From contig JAANBB010000016.1 in assembly GCA_014621425.1 (NCBI GenBank), positions 62,001-126,000 on the forward strand: 64,000 nucleotides of DNA, read 5' to 3'. The first letter of the stretch is position 1; each line of letters starts with the position of its first letter. Shown here in pieces: positions 55,387 through 64,000 of this stretch. Source of the stretch: Cylindrodendrum hubeiense (taxonomy: Eukaryota; Ascomycota; Sordariomycetes; Hypocreales; Nectriaceae). The notes beneath the pieces were generated by a model, which was not told the DNA's origin, did not search any database, and was given only the letters and a program-made list of their open reading frames with translations. Both the position numbers and the translations under genes were made by a program.

Positions 55387-57228
55387 CTACAGCGCATATC
55401 GGAAATGCAGGTTCTCTTTATCTGTGAAGTCCTTGAAAGCAATTCTATCACCCTCGCTCTGGTCCAATGACAATTCACTGCGCTTCTTATTTTCCTTGTA
55501 CAATAGTACATATAGTGTCGAGGCAGACAGAATAGTGATGACGTAGCTGGAAATATGGTTAGCGGAAGACTCCAGTCAAATACTGAAGAAGCAGGAGAGT
55601 TCTTACCATATAATTAAACCAGTCCAAAGTTCAGGGTAGTGTTTTCCCTTGCTCTCGCTGTGTACCAACTGAGGTCCCACAATGTTTCCCACACAATATC
55701 CGACGAATACTGCTGACGCCATGAAACTCTTCTTCGTCTCACCCGCGACGTTGGCTGCTCCAAGAGTCACGGTTAAACTGACAACCGGGCCAAAGAATCC
55801 AATCAACGAATAGCCGACGACAGGGGCGACAGGACGATGGCCCCATTCAGACTTCCAGATAATGGCGAAACCCGCGATTACAGGGAGGCAGCTAAGGAGC
55901 AGTGTTGGGATGCGAATGTTCTTATAGCGCGAGCACAACCAGCCACTCAGCGGGATGCCAACGGCGCAGACCGCACCGAGGGGAAATTGAAAGAGAATGG
56001 CTTCAAGGGAGGAATATCCAAAAGTCGCGACGATGAGAGGGCCGAAGCCAGAGACTGCACCATTGACCGTATACCTATTGATAGACTGTCAGTGTTTGAA
56101 TCTTAGTAACGAAGGAACAACACTTACGCCGAAGCCATGGTCAATGCCACGAGCCAGACTTTGTAGTCCAATGCAGCTTCCTTTATCTGTGCCACCTTGA
56201 TGGTTTGGTTGCGCACACCTGTCTGCCCAGCACGCAATCGCTCAACAGCGACGATGTGCTCCTCTGGGGTAAGGAACCAGGCGTTCAACGCAGAGTTGGG
56301 GAGTGTAAAACACCACAAGCCAAAGAGGAAAGTCAATCCTCCTGCGAGCACATATATGTACTGCCATGGTTTCAAACTTCCGCCGTCGATCTGGGCAAAG
56401 CCATAGTTGAGGGCGCCTCCGATAATAGTGAACCAGCCGGTGCCGGAGAACCACCAACTCTGTCGAAGCGCCTGCTCAGATTGGGTGTAGTACCCACTGA
56501 CAGTAATCATGAAAGCTGTGGGGATGATGGACTCGGTAAATCCTGGGGATGGTGAGTACTGAGCGCTGATAAGGATCATGCTGACTTACCTAGAAAGAAT
56601 CGCTGTGCGAGGAGTCCTCTCCAAGACGTAACACCAGCAGTGGAGGCACAAATCACGGCCCAGACCATGACGGCCGGGCCCAAGATATATCGGACATTGA
56701 AACGCTGCAGCGCGTATGTCATGGGATATGAACCCACGAGCTGGCCAAAATAAAAGATGGATGTCGCCCAGCTCAGCCTGGAGGTGTTAACTGTGGCCGG
56801 GGTGGTCGTCGCATCCACTATAGAGAGTGACAGATCTGCGGTCATTCCAAACAGGGCAGCACTGCCTAGAATAGCCTATTTCGGGGTCGTTGTTAGATCT
56901 CTGCTCAGAGCTCGAGGGTTCCATATGCAGGCATCCTCAATGCAGGCAGGTGTCCACTCACTTTATCGTAGTATACCAGTCCATATCCTGCACCTCACAA
57001 TTAGATTTTGACTGGAAGGACAGGACAAGCAGCATACTCACCGATGACCATCGCCGGCATTAGAAACAGATCGATCTTTCTCAAAACTCGCCTCTCGATC
57101 TGGGCTTCAATCACCCTCGCCTCCTCTCCCACAAGATCCGCAGCTGACGTAGCGAGCGTGGGCTTGATCTCTGATTTTTCACCATCCGGGGTTGCCCCAT
57201 CGTTGATGCTGGGGTCGGGGACCGACAT
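55387..57228 (-). CDS. MFS transporter, Dal5/allantoate-permease family
   Basis: Six exons: 57228-57042, 56987-56962, 56875-56590, 56542-56128, 56074-55607 and 55546-55387, giving 513 aa. Exon 2 is a 26-nt microexon that supplies GYGLVYYDK at the first membrane segment. Family features: RRVLRKIDLFLMPAMV at the start, SIFYFGQLVGSYPMTYALQRF, WAVICASTAGVTSWRGLLAQRFFLG, FTESIIPTAFMITVSGYYT, the EEHIVAVERLRAGQTGV loop and the closing FTDKENLHFRYAL. Twelve membrane segments are expected. The anion:cation symporter family carries allantoate, nicotinate, pantothenate, small peptides and similar organic anions by proton symport at the plasma membrane. It is divergent from the 2OG dioxygenase gene, sharing 650 bp of promoter. 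Confidence 0.9.
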
Positions 57229-57878
57229 TTTTATTGAGCGGATCGTTCAATAGAGAAATCGAACTCCTGCAGCAGAACTGGATGCAAGCTTCTGATGGAC
57301 TTTGCTAAGTTTTCTCACGAGATCTATTAGTATATTTAAAATAATTTACCCTGTCGTCCGTTTTATCGCTAACGTCCCCCTTTGAGCATCTTAGATTACT
57401 CATTCCCTATCGCTTATCCTAAACAGACAAGGATTTGATGTCCTCAGCAGCGACGACGATGGCGACACATCTAGCTCAGCCCCACTCCAGCCTTTACCCA
57501 TGGAAATAAGCCGGAGTGTGTCCCGAACCTGATAAGCTTGAATGTGTGGTGGAGTATGGCCGTCTGCTTATTACTTCGGCCGTAGTCCGCTTATACGGCT
57601 GCCACGTACCAATTGCCAAGAAATCGTGGATTGAAGGGATGTAGATAGCAATGAGTGGAGCAGTGATGCAACGAACAGGTGGCGCAATACTGGGTCTTTG
57701 TCACGTTTGGCCTTGCTTGCATATGTCTGCATGGTCTTGCTATCCCGGGGTTACCCAGCTTGATGGTCTTCGGGTCATTTCCAGATAATTAAAAAGCTTA
57801 GCCGGACATCCAACTAATGAAGGTCACTTGAATTTTCTTGTGAAGACCTGCCGACTATTTTTTTATTCCCCTTCAATC
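57229..57878. other. divergent promoter between MFS and dioxygenase genes
   Basis: 650 bp with no gene. The dioxygenase side has a pyrimidine-rich leader before ATG 57879. A CGG-rich direct repeat sits near the middle. Confidence 0.6.
57558..57595 (+). promoter_or_regulatory. candidate regulator site: imperfect direct repeat with CGG/CCG elements
   Basis: GGCCGTCTGCTTATT (57558) and GGCCGTAGTCCGCTTATA (57578) are two related blocks 20 bp apart in the divergent promoter. The second block contains CGG and CCG triplets, the half-sites favoured by Zn2Cys6 factors, and a Zn2Cys6 gene lies 3.4 kb away. No binding is shown. Confidence 0.35.
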
Positions 57879-59175
57879 ATGGCTGCCACTACCGAAACTG
57901 TGTCTTTGCCGTATGTTCAGGCACCAGAGACGTCGGAGTCTTTAGACTGGGCCGATTTGGTAACCCTGGATCTCGCTAAATTCGACCAACCAGGCGGCAA
58001 ACAGGAATTAGCCGAAGAGTTCTCAAGATCGATCGAAGAAGTTGGTATGTGCAGAAAATGATGGAGTATTGACGGACTCTGCTGCGATGCTAATTCATCG
58101 CAGGCTTTTTCTACCTGAAAAACCATGGCTTAAGCAAAGAGGACATCGATACCCAATTCGCCATCGGAAAATCGGTTCTGTCTCTTACCGATGAAGAGAA
58201 ACTGCCCTTTCGAGCGGCGCTGGAAGCGGGCGACTACAACGGGTGGAAGCCAGCAGGCACGCGCGACCTGATTCCGGGAGTCAAGGACAACTTCGAAATC
58301 TACAATATTCCCAAGTTCATCCCAGAACACGCCAATCGGCCGCATCCCGAGATTGTCAAAGAATACATAGAAACAATCGAACGTTTCTCGAAGCACATAC
58401 ATGAACAGATCGTCAAGAAACTTCTTGTTATCTTCTCCATTGCGCTCGGGCTCGACGACGAAGAGTGGTTTCTCAAGAAGCACCGCTACGAGAAGACCAG
58501 CGGCGACCATCTCCGGTACATGAAATATTATAAGAGAACTGAGGAGGAAAACGAAAAATTAGGTGGAGTCTGGCTCAAAGGGTCAGTAAACGTTTCGAGT
58601 CTTTTGTGTTGATCGACACGCTGACAGCAAGAAATTCCAGGCATTCGGATATGGGAAGTTTGACACTGCTCTTTCGTCAACCCGTTGCAGCATTGCAAGT
58701 TTTGGCAAAGGACGGAACCTGGAAATGGGTCCGGCCACAGACTGATGCAATCACGGTGAACATTGCCGACGCTCTTCAGTTCCTTACGAGTCAGTCAATC
58801 AGGCATACCGCTTCCACATTTGATCCAAAAGCTAACATGAATTTTTCTCAAATAGACGGATACCTCAAGTCAAGCATCCACCGGGTTGTTGCACCACCAA
58901 AGGACCAAGCCCACATCGACCGATTAGGCGTCCTCTACATGGTGAGAATTGAAGACGACACTGAATTGCTTCCCATTGAGGAGTCTCCCGTTCTCCGTGA
59001 GCGTGGTCTATTAGGTCAAGAGACTCTCTCCAGCGACGGTCGCCCTGTAACAGCTGGCGAGTGGGTCAAGCAGAGAATTATCAAGAATTTAGCCAATACC
59101 AGCACTGATAAGGGTGATAACGAAGAGACGGAGGTTGAGATTTTCAAGGGTGTTAAAGTCAAGTACTATGACTAA
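57879..59175 (+). CDS. 2-oxoglutarate/Fe(II)-dependent dioxygenase, IPNS-like family
   Basis: Four exons: 57879-58044, 58104-58581, 58641-58789 and 58856-59175, giving 370 aa. The DIOX_N part starts SLPYVQAPETSESLDWADLVTLDLAKF and includes GFFYLKNHGL. The Fe(II) ligands are visible: H216-S-D218 at the start of exon 3 (HSDMGSLTLLFRQPVAALQVL) and H273 in SSIHRVV at the start of exon 4. An Arg/Tyr-containing RLGVLYMVR stands where the 2-oxoglutarate-binding RxS usually is. Such enzymes hydroxylate, desaturate or cyclise small molecules using O2 and 2-oxoglutarate. ATG 57879 is preferred over an upstream ATG at 57828 because the family begins near the conserved SLPYV segment. Confidence 0.9.
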
Positions 59176-59842
59176 GGAGTAGTCTCTATCAGATGCAGAC
59201 AATTGATAGTCTTTATTCGTACTGGTGGGATTCTCTCCCCTGGATTCCTTCGACCACTCGTTCTGAATTAGCGTTGCCACCTCCCTGCATTCCCTAGAGA
59301 TTTAATAAAGGTGAGTGCTAAATATATCTAAACAACCAGCATATCACTTGTATGAAACATAGCAAAACTTTCGACTACTCAGGGAGTTATGGGTTATTTT
59401 CACAAGGCCTCTCGGAATTCGAAACTTCACCGTCGTTGGATTATATTGCAAATCTACATGAAGCTCTGGACGCCATTAGTCTATGCTGGTAAAAACGACC
59501 CATGTCTTCTTAACATACTATCGCACTCAATGTGCTTTCGGATTGTCCATTGCTTGAACGGTTGATGTGTAGTTAGTCCAGTGCTCGACCTTTTGGTCGA
59601 GGTCTATTCCACTACCCTAAAGTTGGCTTTGCCATCACATTATGAGACGAGACCGGTCTTTCCGCACTAACAGTAGTAGTAAAAGCAAATATTAAAGGCT
59701 TCCCATTCCCATTTCAATAGTTAGCACTATTTAGGGAATCGAAACAGGTTCTCTAATCTAAGCCATGCATCTCGCTCAGTCAGCGGTTGCCAAACAAGAA
59801 ATTCCCCCATTACTAGTTCAGATATAAGAACACATTTCTCTA
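59176..59842. other. intergenic region
   Basis: Between the convergent 3' ends of the dioxygenase and NmrA-like genes. No gene seen. Confidence 0.5.
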
Positions 59843-60803
59843 CTACTCTGTGACAAATCCGCTCTGCTTCTCTATGTAAGTTCCAAAGTCCACAAGCCTA
59901 GGTTGTATCATTTTGAGTTCCTGCAAATTTGCTCCAAAACCTTCATCCTCCATCCATTTGAACATGGTGCCAACGTCCTTGACCATGTACAAGACGAACC
60001 AACCCATGAACCCGAAAGTCGTCGGTATGGTTTGACCTGTCTTTTGCTTGAATATTTTGGCGGCATCATCGAAGGTCAACTCGTCACCGGCAAGAGAGAG
60101 AGCCCGGCCGTTGTACTGGTCCGGATTCATGAATGCTTGAGCAGCGAAAAGTCCAATATCGGAGACCGCGATTACCTGCAAAGGCCTACTCTTGAGTGCG
60201 ACTTTCCAGGCCGTGAAGAAGACTTTAGCTTGGAACCCCGGGGTATAATTGTCTAGAAAACCGGCAGGCCGAAGAATGGTCCAGCCCATGCTACCGTCCG
60301 AGGCCTTCTCGACAAGATGGTGCTCCACCTGATGCTTGCTGGCGAAGTGTGGAACAGGGGTAGGGTTGTCGAATGATTTGTCGCCGCCTCGGTCAACAGA
60401 GCTGTACACAAAGAACTTGACACCATTTTTAATGGATTCGTCAATGAGTGCCTTGCCCTGTTTTACTTCGTTCTCGACCGTCTGTCCCTTGCCCATCGGG
60501 TTCTAGCACAATTAGTATTGGTTCAATCCTTGTCGCTGAACAACGTACCTGCACACTGTAGACGCCCCAAATTGGGCCTGATACAACATTGGACGCATTT
60601 AAAAATATGGTAGCAGGGTTGTCCAAGTCTCCTTGCACGAGTTTGATCTTTGGCGACCGTTGGCTGAGTTTCTGTGCAGCAGGCGAAGCTGCATTGCGGG
60701 TGACGGCAAGTATGGTGAAGTCGGCATTGGCTTGTAGCAAGTTGGTAACAACGGCACCGCCCTGATTTCCGGTTGCGCCTGTTATCAAAACTGTCCGGGA
60801 CAT
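59843..60803 (-). CDS. NmrA-like NAD(P)-binding protein
   Basis: Two exons, 60803-60549 and 60502-59843 (46-nt intron, GTACGT...CTAG), giving 304 aa. The nucleotide-binding motif GATGNQGG is at residues 8-15. The NmrA pattern continues with VTRNAASPAAQKL, LVQGDLDNP, FFVYSSVDRGGDKS and TILRPAGFLDNYTP. The catalytic Tyr-x3-Lys of active short-chain reductases is replaced by HFASKHQVEHHL, in keeping with NmrA-type redox sensors or atypical reductases. A. nidulans NmrA is a regulator that binds dinucleotides, but many relatives in gene clusters are enzymes. It is divergent from the Zn2Cys6 gene across 490 bp, which suggests joint regulation. Confidence 0.87.
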
Positions 60804-61294
60804 GTTGATTTATGATGTACTGGATAAAAAAGGGAGACGGAGAGTAGATACAGCAAGGCCGAGAGGGAAACACGATGTAGAAGTTGATGAGATTATGGGA
60901 CCTGACTGTCTATGCTGGCATATATAGATTCCTTAACATTCACTTTGATGACCAACATCAACATCTCATCTCGGGGTTCTTCGATGCCGATGTCCGCAAG
61001 CCCGTCTTTAGCTTTGACCATGGCTTTAGCGCAGTAGTGGAGTTCGGCCATGGCTCTCCGCTTCACCTAGCTTCAGCTAAAGCTGATTGGCCCCGATATC
61101 ACAATGTTGGCGTCGTCGGATCCACAGCTGTCGTATCAATACGGGCGTCCAATCATCCATCACCGAGGCCTGTGCGAGTCATGCTCAAAGACTCCGCTTC
61201 GAAGAGCGCCGTATTCATACGATGCCCGAGTAACTACCATCAGACAAACCCCACACCGGACACCGGCGAAGCCTCTTTGTAGACGTCGACCAAC
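60804..61294. other. divergent promoter between NmrA-like and Zn2Cys6 genes
   Basis: No gene. A 132-codon plus-strand frame (60884-61282) overlaps it but ends just before the transcription factor start and has no known similarity. Confidence 0.5.
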
Positions 61295-62418
61295 ATGAGC
61301 AGGCAGCGGAAATCCCACAGGAAGTCCCGAGAAGGCTGCGCGCAATGCAAGGAGCGACATATCAAGGTGTGTAGCCACTTTTCTGCCATCAATCGGGCAA
61401 CATTAACGACTTCAAACGCCAGTGCAACGAAGTGTATCCCCAATGCTTGAATTGCAGGCGGCAGGATATCCCATGTAGCTTCTCTTCGCCCGGCTTCTCA
61501 ATTGCACCGCTCAATGAGGACAGCCTGGCTGATCTCGAGCTACTGGAGTACTGGCATCGGAACCCCGCCACAGCTGACCTGTCGGCGAGAACGCTAGAGT
61601 ATGATTCTGTCCGTCTTGGCTTTAGCCACCACTACTTATTGAACAGCATTCTCGCTCTTGCAGCGCTCCAGCTCTATAGCGAGGATCGTTCTCTGAGGAG
61701 ATGGTATGCCCGGTCAGTCGCGCACCAGCATGCCGCAATCACCCGCGTCCGACCACACTTCCCGACACTAGAACAATCGCAGCATAAAGCCATGATCGGG
61801 TTTTGCGCATTTAGCTCACTTTACACCATTGCAGAACCATTGCTCCGCCCAACTCATTTCAACAGCCAAAGCCCGGGATTCGACCCAATCAAGGAGCTTG
61901 TCCGTGCTATTCAGCATGGTAAATGTACTACTGTTTTTGTACAGCAACACCTTGGATCTCTCGTTGCCTCGGACCCATACCTCCTTTCTAAATTTGCCCA
62001 CAACCAGACCGAACTGGTACTGGGCCTTGAGCCGCGATTTCCGCAAGTAAGGCTACTTCGGGAACTTATCGAGCGTCTGTGTGACGGCGAGCAGAGGGTT
62101 GCGTGCCTCCATGCTGTCAATTTGCTCTTCAATGGCATCGCAGCTCTTTCTGACAACCCGGGGAGCGCTGAACAGGTGAAGGTAATATGGGGGTGGGGGA
62201 ATCACGTAGACAATGTCTTCTTGAAGATGTGTTCTGCTCGGCATACCGTGGCGCTTGTAATACTGGCGCATTATGCTGTACTCATGAGCTTGAATAAAGG
62301 CCTTTGGTTCCTCAAGGATTGGCCAGGCGCACTACTGGAGTATATCCAGGGGCATCTCAAAGGTATGTGCGAGGATGTGTTGCGATGGCCGATGGAAATG
62401 ATTTTCGGAATGGCTTGA
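61295..62418 (+). CDS. Zn2Cys6 transcription factor
   Basis: Two exons, 61295-61366 and 61423-62418 (56-nt intron, GTGTGT...CCAG), giving 355 aa. The zinc cluster is formed across the intron: C15-x2-C18-x6-C25-x6-C32-x2-C35-x6-C42 (EGCAQCKERHIK joined to CNEVYPQCLNCRRQDIPC). A basic leader (MSRQRKSHRKSR) precedes it, as in the sterol-uptake-regulator-like subgroup. The body has LELLEYWHRNPATADL, HHYLLNSILALAALQLY and LWFLKDWPGALLEYI, typical of that subgroup's C-terminal domain. Nuclear. It is divergent from the NmrA-like gene and sits among transporter and oxidase genes, so it is the natural candidate local regulator. Confidence 0.88.
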
Positions 62419-62692
62419 TTGCAACCTGGTAAATTGAGTAGCTATGGCTCAGGCTTGTCGGGTTCTATCTATAGCATCTTCGACGTCAGTTCCATCAATG
62501 GCGGATGAACATACTACCTCCGCAACTAAAATGCGGCATCGCATCAATGTAACAATCCCCCCCTCTATAATCCCATGTACACGAACTCCCATGATATCCA
62601 ATCTCTAGGCCAGTTTAATATCGACTCTAAGCCTTTAAGAAGACGACCCCAAAGTCGCAGCATTTTGTTCCAGTAACCACAAGTCTGGCTTA
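62419..62692. other. short convergent intergenic region
   Basis: Between the 3' ends of the Zn2Cys6 and RTA1-like genes. No gene seen. Confidence 0.5.
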
Positions 62693-63838
62693 TTAATCGC
62701 GATCAGTCACAGTGGCCGAGTCCTCCCAGCACTCGCTGTTTCCTCCTAGTTGCCCTAGTTCATGCGCTTCGCCAGCTGGCCTCAGTTTGTCGTCCTGGCC
62801 CCACAGCAGGAAAACTGGATCGAGGAAGTTGAAGATAGCGACGGCGACGGTCATAGTGGCGGCGTCGAGGCCGATGAAGTATCCCTCATGGGTGATCAGG
62901 TATCCATCCCAGCCTTGGAGCAGCTCAATGGTTCGGTAGATGCTTCGGACGAAGATCATAAATAGGGAAACGAACACGGCAACCAGTAGCCAGGTATAGG
63001 CCTTCGGTAGTTTGTTGTGGTCGGCAGGGCCAAGCTTCCTGGTCTCCAGGTAGGATTTCTTGAAAAACACCCTCCTCAAAAGGTCCAGCACCAGGATAGT
63101 GAAGGCAGACATGGCTGCCATCTGAAATACAATGCCAGCAACCTGTTGAAATGGAATTGCGTCAGCTATTGGCGGGTGCTCATCAACCGGAAGTCAACAA
63201 AGAAATAGGCTTGAGCTCACCATGATGTTTGTCCCCGGTTTCGTATCACCATTGATCTTATTTGACTCTGTGGATGCCATAGCTCCTCCGATAGCCTGTA
63301 TTACAAGGGCAACAATGTCGCATGATAGGAAGACGATGGCATACATCTTGGGGCCGAGAATGGAAGCTTGGCGACCGAGTCGGTTGATCAGAGCGCCAAG
63401 GATAACGTACAATCCTGCCGTGAAGAATGTCGGGGCAATGATGAGCGTTGTGATCTGCATCAGGAAGGCGTCGCCGTTATATGGGCACTGGCTTGACCAC
63501 GTGCGGCCTGCCCAGCCGATTAATTCAGCTATAGAAGTATTGTCAGTAACAAACAAGTCTCATTCGAACAGGGTTGGGTGTGCATTGTTGGAGGGCTGTA
63601 AAATACTCAAAGCTCCGGCAGCAAAAGCGAAGGAAGTCCATTGCCTTTTTCTGATGTACTGAACAATGTGACCGAGAAGACTGAGACCGAAGAGAGCACA
63701 GAATGCAATCCCGACGCCCAAAGTCGGCACATAACCATAGGATGTACTCATGCCGGAGATCAGGCTGCGACACCCTTTTTGCAAAGCATCCATCTGATCC
63801 TGGGTGAGCTGCCCCGGCACTTCCGTAGAGTTCGCCAT
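62693..63838 (-). CDS. RTA1-like seven-helix membrane protein
   Basis: Three exons: 63838-63607, 63528-63221 and 63142-62693, giving 329 aa. RTA1-family features: YGYVPTLGVGIAFCALFGLSLLGHIVQYIRKRQW in the first helices, ELIGWAGRTWS, LIIAPTFFTAGLYVILGALI, FLSCDIVALVIQAIGGAMAS, FVRSIYRTIELLQGWDGYLITHEGYF (the conserved RxxYRxxE motif) and a final FNFLDPVFLLW helix. The ~35-residue tail is polar. Yeast relatives (Rta1, Rsb1) are linked to 7-aminocholesterol resistance and sphingoid-base export. The role is membrane-lipid or drug-stress related, probably at the plasma membrane. Introns are 77 and 78 nt. Confidence 0.88.
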
Positions 63839-64000
63839 GTCCGTGGGTAGCTTAAGGGTGGAATTTCGACGATATAGATGCGGTTCATGAAGTTGAGAGA
63901 TGTGGCAGTCAAGCTGTAGTCAAATAATCACACAAAAAAGCTTGCTTGCCAAGTGAAGTACGGTGTGTGGACCTCGGGTTGGGCAATTGGCTTGTATATA
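63839..64000. other. promoter side of the RTA1-like gene
   Basis: Only upstream sequence of the minus-strand RTA1-like gene is seen before the window ends. Confidence 0.5.

Overview
The window is nuclear DNA from a filamentous ascomycete (Pezizomycotina). Genes are interrupted by short introns of about 45-90 nt with GTRAGT-like donors and YAG acceptors. The gene families are typical of that group: HET-domain proteins, Zn2Cys6 transcription factors, a GLEYA adhesin, an RTA1-like protein, a PTH11-type rhodopsin-fold membrane protein, a Dal5-type MFS carrier and NmrA-like proteins. I cannot fix the genus from sequence alone. Splice models were built by eye. Nearly all give exon sums divisible by three and rejoin recognisable domains, but none is backed by transcripts.

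Left part (1-21,000): sparse, with many broken or variable genes. It holds a DUF6606 gene interrupted by what looks like a ~350-bp internal inversion, a frame-broken BTB/POZ gene, two HET genes, an ankyrin fragment and an intact ankyrin protein. It also has a DUF3140/Hva1-TUDOR fusion, a small membrane or secreted protein and a GLEYA surface protein. Long stretches carry no supportable gene. This looks like accessory, possibly subtelomeric sequence rich in self/non-self recognition families.

Middle part (22,500-47,000): secretion and cell-surface genes. These are a 1,139-aa secreted Ser/Thr-rich multidomain protein, a secreted jelly-roll-like protein, an S33 peptidase, a cellulose-synthase-like GT2, a 28-cysteine secreted protein, a secreted type-B carboxylesterase, a PTH11-like membrane protein and a Zn2Cys6 regulator. 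A free-standing DUF2156 aminoacyl-tRNA transferase (ergosteryl-amino-acid synthase type) follows. Minisatellites cluster in the 42.5-43.2 kb intergenic region.

Right part (47,000-64,000): a conserved AAA+ ATPase, then a run of metabolic genes: DsbA/HCCA-isomerase-like protein, flavin monooxygenase, Dal5-type MFS carrier, 2OG-Fe(II) dioxygenase, NmrA-like protein, Zn2Cys6 regulator and RTA1-like membrane protein. The carrier and dioxygenase share one divergent promoter, and the NmrA-like and Zn2Cys6 genes share another. With oxidation, transport and regulation but no PKS, NRPS or terpene enzyme, this resembles a small catabolic or modification cluster and is the best candidate for an undescribed functional unit here.
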